From SZUA-430 sp044375275 (GTDB taxonomy: Bacteria; Pseudomonadota; Alphaproteobacteria; Micropepsales; Micropepsaceae), in assembly GCA_044375275.1 (NCBI GenBank), contig JBILMZ010000080.1:1-13606 (forward strand): 13,606 bases of DNA. Reading direction: 5' to 3'. Shown here piece by piece: positions 6,818 to 13,286 of this stretch (within the stretch, counting starts at the first letter, position 1; each line of letters opens with the position of its first letter). The notes below the pieces were generated by a model. It was not told the DNA's origin and searched no databases. It was given only the letters and a program-made list of their open reading frames with translations. The position numbers and the translations under genes are program-made.

Positions 6818-7384
6818 TCAGAAGCGCTCCGACAGGCGGATGGCAAGCCGACAGCCCGCCTTGATCGCGCCTGACAGCAGGTCGTAACCCGGTGTCTGTT
6901 CGGCACCATGTGCGATGGCCGTGTCCCGGTGTTCGATCTCGTCGGCGCGAAACGCCTCGATCGTTTCCTTGAGAGCCGCTGCCGGCGGACCATCTTCCTC
7001 GAGGGCCGCCACCTGGGACGCATAATGCTGGTCAATGACCTCTTCGACAGCGGCCGTGCACGCCATCGCCGCCTTTTCGCCCATGAGGGCCGTCACGGCC
7101 CCCAGGGCAAATCCCGCGACATGCCAGACGGGCGAGAAAACCGTAGGCCTGACGCCGTGCTCCACCATCAGTGCGTCAAAGGTCTTCAGGTGCGCCTGTT
7201 CCTGCTCTTCCATGTGCCGGATGGTGCGGGCCGATGCCATGTGTCCCAGGACCGCAAGCTGTCCCCGGTAGATCTGGACCGCCCCGTGCTCGCCGGCATG
7301 GTCGACACGGATCATGCGGGCCAGGTTCTTCTCGGAAGAATTGTGTCCGATCATTCGTGGCGAGGCTTTGGGAGGAAGGTCCAT
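6818..7384 (-). CDS. coq7: COQ7-type demethoxyubiquinone hydroxylase
   Basis: COQ7 is a di-iron monooxygenase on the inner membrane that adds a late ring hydroxyl in ubiquinone synthesis. It replaces UbiF in many alphaproteobacteria. The 188-aa product has the expected ferritin-like ligand pattern: E32 (VDHAGEHGA), E62-x-x-H65 (EEQEQAHL), E114/E115 with H120 (AVEEVIDQHY) and E149-x-x-H152 (DEIEHRD). The family match begins near LARMIRVDHAGEHGA. Two close starts are possible. ATG at 7393 overlaps the dsbB stop as ATGA, but AAGG then touches the codon. ATG at 7384 has AAGG 9 nt upstream, so I prefer it. A longer open frame reaching 7507 lies inside dsbB and is not likely to be used. Confidence 0.93.
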   Translation of the reverse strand: MDLPPKASPRMIGHNSSEKNLARMIRVDHAGEHGAVQIYRGQLAVLGHMASARTIRHMEEQEQAHLKTFDALMVEHGVRPTVFSPVWHVAGFALGAVTALMGEKAAMACTAAVEEVIDQHYASQVAALEEDGPPAAALKETIEAFRADEIEHRDTAIAHGAEQTPGYDLLSGAIKAGCRLAIRLSERF

Positions 7385-7389
7385 GGAGG

Positions 7390-7920
7390 TCATCCTTTCA
7401 GCGCTCGGCGAAGCCCGAGGAGGGCAAGGCCAAGGCCCAGCAGTGAGAACAGGAAATTGAAACCCGCAAGCGAGATCCCGAAGAGCGACCACGGCACGAC
7501 ATCGCACATCGGCACCTGCGTCTGGCCAAGCTGCTCAAGGTCCAGTGTCGGATCAAGGACCGCGCCGCCGGTGGTGCAGGTCGAAGGCCCCGGCCACCAC
7601 TTGTACTCGACGCCCGCATGAAACAGCCCGCCATACGCGGCCCAGATGGCAAGCAGCACGGCGACAGCGAAGAGTCCGGCCATCGCATTGCGCGGCCAGC
7701 CATTCACGACGCCATAGGTCAACGCCGAACCCGCCAGGATCAGAAAGTACCAGGGCACACGCTGCTCAAGGCAAAGCGGGCACGGCGCCAGGCCGCCGAC
7801 AAGTTGGAACGTCCAGGCGCCGACGATGATGAAGTTCGCCAGTCCGAGGAGGGCAGCGGCTGGAAACACCTTGGCGGAGACGATCTCGGCAAGGGCAGGA
7901 GGAAGCGGGGACTTGCTCAT
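7390..7920 (-). CDS. dsbB: DsbB-family disulfide bond formation protein
   Basis: DsbB reoxidises the periplasmic thiol oxidase DsbA and passes the electrons to membrane quinone. The 176-aa product has four hydrophobic helices (about 20-40, 55-73, 80-100 and 145-170). The two periplasmic cysteine pairs are C47-P-L-C50 (GLAPCPLCLEQR) and C115 with C139 (STCTTG and VPMCDVVPWSLFG). R53 follows the first pair as usual. The ATG at 7920 lacks an obvious ribosome site. It is the first gene of a - strand operon with coq7, whose start overlaps or follows the dsbB stop directly. Confidence 0.93.
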   Translation of the reverse strand: MSKSPLPPALAEIVSAKVFPAAALLGLANFIIVGAWTFQLVGGLAPCPLCLEQRVPWYFLILAGSALTYGVVNGWPRNAMAGLFAVAVLLAIWAAYGGLFHAGVEYKWWPGPSTCTTGGAVLDPTLDLEQLGQTQVPMCDVVPWSLFGISLAGFNFLFSLLGLGLALLGLRRALKG

Positions 7921-7987
7921 GACGGCATCATACTACTGCTGCAATCCGGCCGCACGGTGGCGTGAATGCGGCATTCCGCACGTTGGG

Positions 7988-8010
7988 GCCGGATTCCGCA
8001 GGAATCAGGC
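7988..8010. repeat. Hairpin with GANTC sites between dsbB and tRNA-Leu
   Basis: GATTCC and GGAATC form a perfect 6-bp stem around the triloop GCA (7992-8006). One mismatch and three more pairs (GCC/GGC) extend it to 7988-8010. Each arm holds a GANTC site, the target of the alphaproteobacterial CcrM methylase. The 8-mer ATTCCGCA in this hairpin also occurs 20 bp upstream (7973-7980). It could be an operator for dsbB or for the tRNA promoter that begins 14 nt later. Confidence 0.4.
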
Positions 8011-8023
8011 CTCAAAACCCGAG

Positions 8024-8051
8024 TTGACGAACGGCCTGATCGCCCTAATAT
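8024..8051 (+). promoter_or_regulatory. Sigma70-type promoter of tRNA-Leu
   Basis: TTGACG (-35, 8024-8029) and TAATAT (-10, 8046-8051) are separated by 16 bp. Both are close to consensus, and this is the clearest promoter in the window. The start would be near 8058, leaving a leader of about 55 nt before the tRNA. A GC-rich discriminator region (GCGCCCCC) follows the -10 box, as is common for stringently controlled stable-RNA promoters. Confidence 0.75.
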
Positions 8052-8112
8052 GCGCCCCCTTGCGCGGGGGTTTGGTTACCCGGACCCGCCTGCCAGTCGC
8101 GCAAGGCACGGA

Positions 8113-8197
8113 GCCCTGGTGGTGGAACTGGTAGACGCGCTGGACTCAAAATCCAGTATCTTCGGATGTGTCGGTTCGATTCCGACCCAGGGCACCA
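8113..8197 (+). tRNA. tRNA-Leu(CAA)
   Basis: The 85-nt gene folds as a class II tRNA. The acceptor stem is GCCCTGG with CCAGGGC. The anticodon stem is CTGGA/TCCAG with loop CTCAAAA, giving anticodon CAA for UUG. A long variable arm follows (ATC-TTCG-GAT), and the T arm is GTCGG-TTCGATT-CCGAC. The 3' CCA is encoded (8195-8197). GACGCGC and the long variable arm are typical of bacterial leucine tRNAs. Confidence 0.97.
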
Positions 8198-8210
8198 ATG
8201 AATCTCATTC

Positions 8211-8247
8211 GAACCGCGTCAGATGCGGGTTCATGTGATGGATTTTT
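8211..8247 (+). terminator. Possible terminator of tRNA-Leu
   Basis: GAACCGC (8211-8217) and GCGGGTTC (8225-8232) can pair with one bulged base around a 7-nt loop. TTTTT follows at 8243-8247. The T-run starts ten bases after the stem, so this is a weak match to an intrinsic terminator. Confidence 0.35.
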
Positions 8248-8355
8248 CTAGAGGAACATAGCCCCAACGGCAAAGAACATGGGACCCATGCAGATCCAGA
8301 GAATGACATCGCCGGTCGCGCTGCTCATGCCGGGGTCCTCGTTGTCTTCGCTCAT
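8248..8355 (-). CDS. Possible 35-residue membrane microprotein
   Basis: An ATG at 8355 opens a 35-codon frame ending with TAG at 8248-8250. GAGGG lies about 9 nt upstream of the ATG, a good ribosome-site distance. The product begins with an acidic stretch (MSEDNEDPGMSS) and ends in a hydrophobic segment (DVILWICMGPMFFAVGAMFL, 16-35), which would make one short membrane helix with an N-in or N-out acidic tail. Five methionines and one cysteine occur in the 35 residues. Such tiny proteins often attach to oxidases or transporters, but I do not recognise this one. It lies between the DUF1501 stop and tRNA-Leu, and it could have its own promoter in the 132 nt upstream or be read from the DUF1501 transcript. 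Confidence 0.55.
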   Translation of the reverse strand: MSEDNEDPGMSSATGDVILWICMGPMFFAVGAMFL

Positions 8356-8487
8356 GATCCAGGACCCTCATGGCAAGGAATTGACCGCACAGGCAGGAAA
8401 ATTCTCCGAACCCTGAAAGACTGTCCAGGCAGGGTTGATGAAAGTGACGCCATCCAAACAAACCTCCGCACACTGAAAGGACTTCGT

Positions 8488-9705
8488 TTATCCGGCGATG
8501 AGTCCGGCGTGTGGGGGCAGTCCCTGCGCATCCGGGAACACCCGAGCGTCAAGCGCCGCCCGGTTGATCCCCCAATGCTGCGTCAGCACGGCCGCAAATA
8601 GCCCACGCACATCGTTGACCGGTGCCAGGTCGCGACCTTCATAGAGCCTGCCGCGCGCGAGTGTCGGCCAGTCGCCGATCATGCGCCCGCCCTTCACGGC
8701 ACCACCCAACACCAGCGCAACGCTACCCTGGCCGTGATCCGTTCCATTCGTGCCATTGACTGCAACGGTCCGCCCGAACTCGGTCGCAACCACGACCACT
8801 GTCTTGCTCCACACCTGGCCCAGGCCCTCTTTCAGCGCCTTGAGCAACTCGTCCAGATTGGCAAGTCGAAGGGCGATCTGCCCCGTCGCCGCCCCCTGGT
8901 TGGCATGCGTGTCCCAGCCATCGATGGCAAACACCGCAGCGGCCGGCCCGCCCGGTGTAGTCAGCAGCCTTGCAGCGGCCTGCGCCAGCTGGATGTTGGC
9001 GCCGCCGCCATAGACCTGACCCTTGGGCATGCCGCCGGCGCCGGTTCCCTTGCCGACGATGGAGGCGGTCTCGATGGCCTGCGCGAGCGCCGGTCCCAGC
9101 AAAGCATCTCCGGCATACAAGTCCATCAGGCGGGATACCGTGTCATCCGCCGCTGTCGCGATGTTTGAAGGCGACCAGGATTTCACCGGCATTGAACCCC
9201 GCAGTACCAGCGGAACGGTCTTGGCGACGGCAACAGCTTCGCGCGGCTTGCCCGCCGAGGAGATCCCGAGAGCGCGGTTCAGCCATCCGTCCGCAAGCGC
9301 GAATACCCTGCTGCCGCCGCTTTCCAGCACGTCCTGTCCATCGAAATGCGACCGGTCGCGATAGGGTGACCCCGCAGCGTGCAGGATCGCAAGTTTCTGT
9401 TCCGTCCAGAGGGAGTGCAGGAACGGCAGGCGCGGATGCAGTCCAAATCCCTGCGACAGGGGCAAGACCCCGTTGGCGGTACCGGGCGGCTGCAGCGCAA
9501 GGACCCCGCGCAACGCGGCATAGTCCGGATCGCCGTAGGGAGCAACAGCGGTCAGGCCGTCCATTGCGCCCCGAAGGATCACAAACACGAGTTTGCGATC
9601 GGCCGCGACTTGCGCCACGGCACCGCCCGCAGAGGCTGCGAGAAGCATCAATGAAGTGCCCGACACCAGGAAGCCGCGGCGGTCGAGTGGGTGCAACACC
9701 TTCAT
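8488..9705 (-). CDS. DUF1501 family protein with Tat signal
   Basis: The 405-aa product opens with a twin-arginine signal peptide: DRRGFL (8-13), then a hydrophobic stretch and a likely cut after AGGAVA (27-31 region). It would therefore be exported folded by the Tat system. The rest matches the DUF1501 family (alkaline-phosphatase-superfamily-like), with the segments VILRGAMDGLTAVAPYGD, SHFDGQDVLESG and FAIDGWDTHANQG. The function of the family is not settled. The ATG at 9705 has GAGGAG 7 nt upstream; an in-frame TTG at 9711 is less likely. It starts 18 nt after the DUF1800 stop. DUF1800 and DUF1501 genes are found together in many bacteria, which suggests joint action. Confidence 0.9.
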   Translation of the reverse strand: MKVLHPLDRRGFLVSGTSLMLLAASAGGAVAQVAADRKLVFVILRGAMDGLTAVAPYGDPDYAALRGVLALQPPGTANGVLPLSQGFGLHPRLPFLHSLWTEQKLAILHAAGSPYRDRSHFDGQDVLESGGSRVFALADGWLNRALGISSAGKPREAVAVAKTVPLVLRGSMPVKSWSPSNIATAADDTVSRLMDLYAGDALLGPALAQAIETASIVGKGTGAGGMPKGQVYGGGANIQLAQAAARLLTTPGGPAAAVFAIDGWDTHANQGAATGQIALRLANLDELLKALKEGLGQVWSKTVVVVATEFGRTVAVNGTNGTDHGQGSVALVLGGAVKGGRMIGDWPTLARGRLYEGRDLAPVNDVRGLFAAVLTQHWGINRAALDARVFPDAQGLPPHAGLIAG

Positions 9706-9723
9706 GTTCAATCTCCTCTTCGC

Positions 9724-11163
9724 TCAGCGGCGTTGGAATTCAGGGCTGAGCAGCGCGAGCGTCAGCCCCTGCGTGGCCGATTCAGCGCGCATGATGCCTT
9801 GACGGGTCTTGTCTTTCAGGTAGGGCCCCAGCACATCGCTCGCGAGTTCCACCGGCGGTGTTCTGCTTTGTACCCGGGCTGCCAGCGCCTGTGCCCACTC
9901 CAGCCGTTTCATGATCGCATCTGCGCCGGCCCAGCTGGCAGCATCATCCGGCCAACCCTTGGGGCTGGGAGCCCGGAAGGGGATCTGGCCCAACTCGTTG
10001 AAGCTGGCGAGCGCCGGTCCTTCCTCCACCCTGGGAACGCCAAGGGCACGCAAGCTCGAAAGGATGAAGTCGTTCGGTGTCTTGAACTTGCGGGACTCTT
10101 TCTCCCACATCTCCGGCGCATTGATCAGGGCGCGATGCACGGTGGGCAGATCCCCGCCTGAAGCCAGAAACGCACGCTCCAGCTGCGCAACCAGCGACGC
10201 AGGAGGCTCGTCCGCCAGGAAGTGGCGGGCCATCTGGCGCGCGACCTGTCTGGCCGTGGCGGGATGCGCTGCAAGGTCAGTCAGGATCGCACGCGCCTGC
10301 GCTTCACCGTCGTCGGGATAGGTTTTCCCGAGGACGGTTCGCGGTCCGGGTTCGTGGAGCTGGTTGACGAAAACGAAGTCGCCGAGCGAGAGATTGGGTG
10401 CGGACGCCTTGATCTGCTTCCCAACGACGGTCCAGCCCGTCAGGGCCTTTGCAAATTCGGTAACGTCGGCCTGGGTATAGCCACCCTGTGGTCCCAGGGT
10501 CATGAGTTCCAGGGCTTCGCGGGCAAGGTTCTCGTTGATGCCTCCCCGGCGTCTCTGGCCAAAAGCGGAGTTGGGGCCGATAGACTGTGCCTGGTCCAGG
10601 TACATCAGCATGCCTGGATGACGGCAGGCAGACACCAGGAGATCGGAAAATTTTCCGGTCAATCCCCTGCGGATGACTTCCCGTTCAAAAAGCCCGACGA
10701 ACGCGGCGGTCACGGCCTTTGTCGCAGCAACCGTGAAGTGGTTCGACCAGAAATAGACCAGCCTTTCCGGAAACGAGGCTTCCAGCCCGATGGCATGATT
10801 GACCCGCGCGGCGATCTCGCGCCGGCCGATCTGATAGACTTCGCGGAGAAGGGGGGGCACGACCTGCTGACCGGTATCATTGGGTTGGCCGGGCATCGGA
10901 GTCATTGTCGGCATGTTTCCCGACGGCATGGCAGGACGGGCACCCACCTCGTTGGAGCGCACCTCCTCCAGGAACTTGCCCAAGGCTTCCGCAGCTTGGG
11001 TGCGACTGCTCAGTCCGGAAGCAGAAATGGAAAAAGCGGCGTCCGAGCCCAGGTTCCGCGCCAGCCAGCCGCGCGGGTCACCGGAGATGGAGTTGATTTC
11101 CCCCCGGCGTGCGCCCAAGCCAAACCGGTTTGCGGCGATGGCCGCCGCCAATGCATTTGCCAT
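9724..11163 (-). CDS. DUF1800 family protein
   Basis: The 479-aa product matches DUF1800. The N-terminal NRFGLGA (12-18), ERLVYFWSNHFTV (133-145) and NENLAREALELMTLG (210-224), followed by GGYTQADVTEFAKALTGW (227-244), are family hallmarks. The usual LELHTLG segment reads LELMTLG here, so a commonly conserved histidine is a methionine (M221). An insert at about 75-100 is rich in Met and Pro (PSGNMPTMTPMPGQP). No signal peptide is evident, although its DUF1501 partner has one. The ATG at 11163 has AAGGA about 9 nt upstream. It is the first gene of the DUF1800-DUF1501 unit. Confidence 0.9.
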   Translation of the reverse strand: MANALAAAIAANRFGLGARRGEINSISGDPRGWLARNLGSDAAFSISASGLSSRTQAAEALGKFLEEVRSNEVGARPAMPSGNMPTMTPMPGQPNDTGQQVVPPLLREVYQIGRREIAARVNHAIGLEASFPERLVYFWSNHFTVAATKAVTAAFVGLFEREVIRRGLTGKFSDLLVSACRHPGMLMYLDQAQSIGPNSAFGQRRRGGINENLAREALELMTLGPQGGYTQADVTEFAKALTGWTVVGKQIKASAPNLSLGDFVFVNQLHEPGPRTVLGKTYPDDGEAQARAILTDLAAHPATARQVARQMARHFLADEPPASLVAQLERAFLASGGDLPTVHRALINAPEMWEKESRKFKTPNDFILSSLRALGVPRVEEGPALASFNELGQIPFRAPSPKGWPDDAASWAGADAIMKRLEWAQALAARVQSRTPPVELASDVLGPYLKDKTRQGIMRAESATQGLTLALLSPEFQRR

Positions 11164-11260
11164 GCGTGCGTTCCTTTTCCGACAGGGGAAAACGTAGCAT
11201 GAGCAAGGTCACGGCGGCAGGTACCTGACGATCATTTCCGGCAGGTCTGGTCGCATGCAG

Positions 11261-11295
11261 GTGAAATTCACGCACACTTTGTGAAGTTGTGTGAA
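11261..11295. promoter_or_regulatory. Helically phased GTGAA repeats upstream of DUF1800
   Basis: GTGAA occurs at 11261, 11281 and 11291, and its complement TTCAC at 11267-11271. The same-strand copies are 20 and 10 bp apart, so they lie on one face of the helix. CACAC (11273-11277) and GTGTG (11288-11292) add further symmetry. The cluster is about 100-130 nt before the DUF1800 start codon, a place for an activator or repressor. I see no clear -35/-10 pair beside it. Confidence 0.4.
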
Positions 11296-11348
11296 CAATT
11301 GAAAAGCTGGTGTTTCTGAAAGCATCGCCTCCGGCTGTCGGGGCGGGG

Positions 11349-11389
11349 GGCGCGTCGCGTGGCAAGACTTGCCGTGTACGCGACGCGCC
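11349..11389 (-). terminator. Nested GC-rich hairpin past the chemoreceptor stop
   Basis: GGCGCGTCGCGT (11349-11360) and ACGCGACGCGCC (11378-11389) are a perfect 12-bp inverted repeat. Inside it, GGCAAG-A-CTTGCC (11361-11373) makes a second hairpin, so nearly all 41 nt can pair. It starts 9 nt past the chemoreceptor stop codon on the - strand. There is no T-run on either side, so it is not a standard intrinsic terminator. It may still stop transcription, protect the 3' end of the mRNA, or act at the DNA level. Confidence 0.6.
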
Positions 11390-11398
11390 GTGTCTCGA

Positions 11399-12598
11399 TC
11401 AGATCACCTTCTTCAGTTCGCCCAGGAAATTGTCGATTTCCTCGACGAGCCGCGTGGACTCCTTCTCCATGACCCCGACAGACTGGCTGAGGCTCGAGGC
11501 TGTGAAGTCGACGCTGCGGGCAATCTCGTTCGTCGCCGCCGTTTGCTCCTCCATCGCGGCCGCAATGGCGGACGACGACGTTTCGATCTGCGACACGGTC
11601 GATCGCGTGTCGTGAAGGGACGCCGCGACGAGATTTACGGCCGACTGGATCTCGCCAATCTGGGCCGTGATCTCATCCGTCGCATTGGCCGTCTGGTTCG
11701 AGAGGTGCTTGACCTCTGAGGCAACCACCGCAAAGCCTTTGCCGACTTCGCCCGCGCGTGCCGCTTCGATCGTGGCATTGAGCGCAAGGAGGTTTGTCTG
11801 GGCCGCAACGGCGCGAATGAGGTTGACCACATCCGAGACCTTTGTGGCAGCGGCGACAAGCTTGGAAACTTCCTTGTCGGTTTCGGTGGCCTTCGCCACC
11901 GCAGTCCGCGCTTCATCGAGGCTCTTGTGGACCTGATGGTTGATCTCGCGAATGGAAGCCGTGAGCTCCTCGGACGCTGCGGCAACTGTCTGCAGGCTAT
12001 TCGTGGAGCCTTGGGCACTGGCCGCCGTTGCGCTGCCACCGAGCTGGCTTTGCAGTTCGGCCGCCGCCGCTTTCAGGCTGACTGAAACTTCGCCGCCCGC
12101 CGACTTGAAGGTATCGGTGACCTTCGCAAACGAGGAGACCTTGTCCTCAAACGTCTTTGTCGCCCGGTTGATGATGTGCGCGCCCTGCAGGAAGGAGCCA
12201 TGCATACCGGTCTCGATGACACGCCTGAAGTAAATGTGAGCGCTGACCGCGTTGAGCGACGCACCTGCTTCACGGACAAACGCATCCGCATTGTCAGCGA
12301 ACTCGTTCACCGCCCAGAGGAGCTCTCCCAAAGCACCGCGTTCCGTGATCGGCATGATCCGCCGTTCAAGCTGTCCCCGGCGCATCTCGGTCATGATGGC
12401 AGCGGCTTCCGCCAGGCGACGGTTGAGCAGGTAGCAGCCTGCGGCCATCCCGCCGGATAGAGCCGTAAGTCCGGATCCGATCAGCGCGGACACGCCAAGC
12501 CCTGTCGTGAAAAGCACATAGGCCGACAGGGCGAGGGAGAGAAGAAATGAAACGCCCGCAAGGCGCAGCAGATTAGAGGGAGAAGATAAAGCGGTCAT
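11399..12598 (-). CDS. Transmembrane chemoreceptor (Aer/CetA-like, no sensor domain)
   Basis: The 399-aa product is a methyl-accepting chemotaxis-type transducer. Two hydrophobic segments (about 13-31 and 36-57) form a membrane hairpin with almost no periplasmic loop. A HAMP-like stretch follows (58-110), then a helical segment (113-146), then the cytoplasmic signalling domain. The conserved tip is AAQTNLLALNATIEAARAGE (265-284), followed by GKGFAVVASEVKHL (286-299), where CheA and CheW bind. No C-terminal CheR-binding pentapeptide is seen; the protein ends in LGELKKVI. It has no sensor domain of its own, but its start codon lies inside the end of the PAS gene (26-nt overlap). I read the pair as a bipartite Aer. 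A longer open frame to 12694 lies within the PAS gene and is unlikely to be used. Confidence 0.93.
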   Translation of the reverse strand: MTALSSPSNLLRLAGVSFLLSLALSAYVLFTTGLGVSALIGSGLTALSGGMAAGCYLLNRRLAEAAAIMTEMRRGQLERRIMPITERGALGELLWAVNEFADNADAFVREAGASLNAVSAHIYFRRVIETGMHGSFLQGAHIINRATKTFEDKVSSFAKVTDTFKSAGGEVSVSLKAAAAELQSQLGGSATAASAQGSTNSLQTVAAASEELTASIREINHQVHKSLDEARTAVAKATETDKEVSKLVAAATKVSDVVNLIRAVAAQTNLLALNATIEAARAGEVGKGFAVVASEVKHLSNQTANATDEITAQIGEIQSAVNLVAASLHDTRSTVSQIETSSSAIAAAMEEQTAATNEIARSVDFTASSLSQSVGVMEKESTRLVEEIDNFLGELKKVI

Positions 12599-13100
12599 AG
12601 TCCAATCCCCGGCTCTGGAGTTTCTGGTGGAGGGTGTCATAGGCGGCTTGCAGGCCATCCTTGCGGCCTCCGGCGCGGCCTTGCTCGATGGCAAGCAGCT
12701 CGTCGTAGAGCGGCTTGATCGTTTCAGAAACGATGCGCCGATCAGGAACCCGCCGGTTCGAATGATACCCGTTGATCTGCCCGGACTCCGTGAAAGACGG
12801 GGTCACGTGCGCGATGACCCAGTAGTGGTCGCCGTTCATGGCCCGGTTGATCACATAGGCGAAGATTTCCTTGCCGGCCTCAATACGTTCCCAGAGGAAC
12901 TTGAAAATGCAACGCGGCATCTGCGGGTGGCGGATGAGGCTGTGGGGCTGATCAAGCGTTCCACCCAGTTCGAGGTGGGAAATATTGAGAAAGACCCGAT
13001 TGGCGTAGGTGATGCGTCCCTTGAGATCGGTCTTGGTCACGATGACATCGCCCGGATCAAAGTTCCGTTCGTGCCCCGTGAGACTGGGTGCTGTGCGCAT
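12573..13100 (-). CDS. Aer/CetB-like PAS sensor protein
   Basis: The 175-aa product is an Aer-type PAS domain without membrane segments. It has the Aer signatures QPHSLIRHPQMPR (51-63), a tryptophan at W70 where E. coli Aer has W70 near its FAD, NGDHYWVIAHVTP (89-101) and GYHSNRRVPD (111-120). Aer binds FAD and reads the redox state of the respiratory chain for energy taxis. Residues 120-175 resemble the linker that in Aer leads to the membrane anchor, but the chain stops there and the anchor is on the next gene. The ATG at 13100 has AGGGA 8 nt upstream. FAD binding is inferred from the family. Confidence 0.9.
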   Translation of the reverse strand: MRTAPSLTGHERNFDPGDVIVTKTDLKGRITYANRVFLNISHLELGGTLDQPHSLIRHPQMPRCIFKFLWERIEAGKEIFAYVINRAMNGDHYWVIAHVTPSFTESGQINGYHSNRRVPDRRIVSETIKPLYDELLAIEQGRAGGRKDGLQAAYDTLHQKLQSRGLDYDRFIFSL

Positions 13101-13286
13101 GAAAGTTGTCCCTGTTGCGGGCGACCGCCATCTGGACGTTCAGGGTGGACGAGGTCCTGAAGCCTCCAAGTGCGAACGCCTGTGCGTAAGCTGACGCGAG
13201 AGTGGAACGATGATGATTAATCAATTCCTAACTGCCCAGAATTAGGCGCGGCACTTTCCGGAATTGAATGGAGATGTCGCTGGAAA
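13101..13286. other. Upstream region of the split-Aer operon
   Basis: No gene is seen in these 186 nt. The region is locally AT-rich at 13211-13246, in contrast with the GC-rich surroundings, and carries the palindromes and CtrA-like site listed separately. It should hold the promoter of the PAS-chemoreceptor unit and the transcript end of the SH3-domain gene. Confidence 0.6.
13214..13231 (-). promoter_or_regulatory. Near-match CtrA site overlapping a 10-bp palindrome
   Basis: On the - strand TTAG-N7-TTAA matches the CtrA consensus TTAA-N7-TTAA at 7 of 8 positions, 117-131 nt before the PAS start codon. It overlaps the perfect palindrome TGATTAATCA (13214-13223). A second inverted repeat, CCTAA-N10-TTAGG, occupies 13227-13246. 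CtrA controls motility and chemotaxis genes in many alphaproteobacteria, so the position makes sense. Confidence 0.45.

Noticed and set aside
7385..7507. N-terminal extension of coq7 to a 229-aa frame
   Set aside because: It lies entirely within the dsbB coding region and adds Pro/Arg/Cys-rich sequence without similarity. Starts at 7393 or 7384 fit better.
6908..7621. 237-aa frame on the + strand
   Set aside because: It is antisense to coq7 and the dsbB 3' part, both of which have clear active-site residues.
10222..11202. 326-aa frame on the + strand
   Set aside because: It is antisense to DUF1800, which has all family hallmarks. Long antisense frames are expected in GC-rich DNA.
12599..12694. 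Longer start for the chemoreceptor (431 aa)
   Set aside because: The extra 32 residues are inside the PAS gene and unlike any receptor N-terminus. ATG at 12598 places the membrane hairpin normally.
12627..13160. 177-aa frame on the + strand
   Set aside because: It is antisense to the PAS gene, which has clear Aer motifs.
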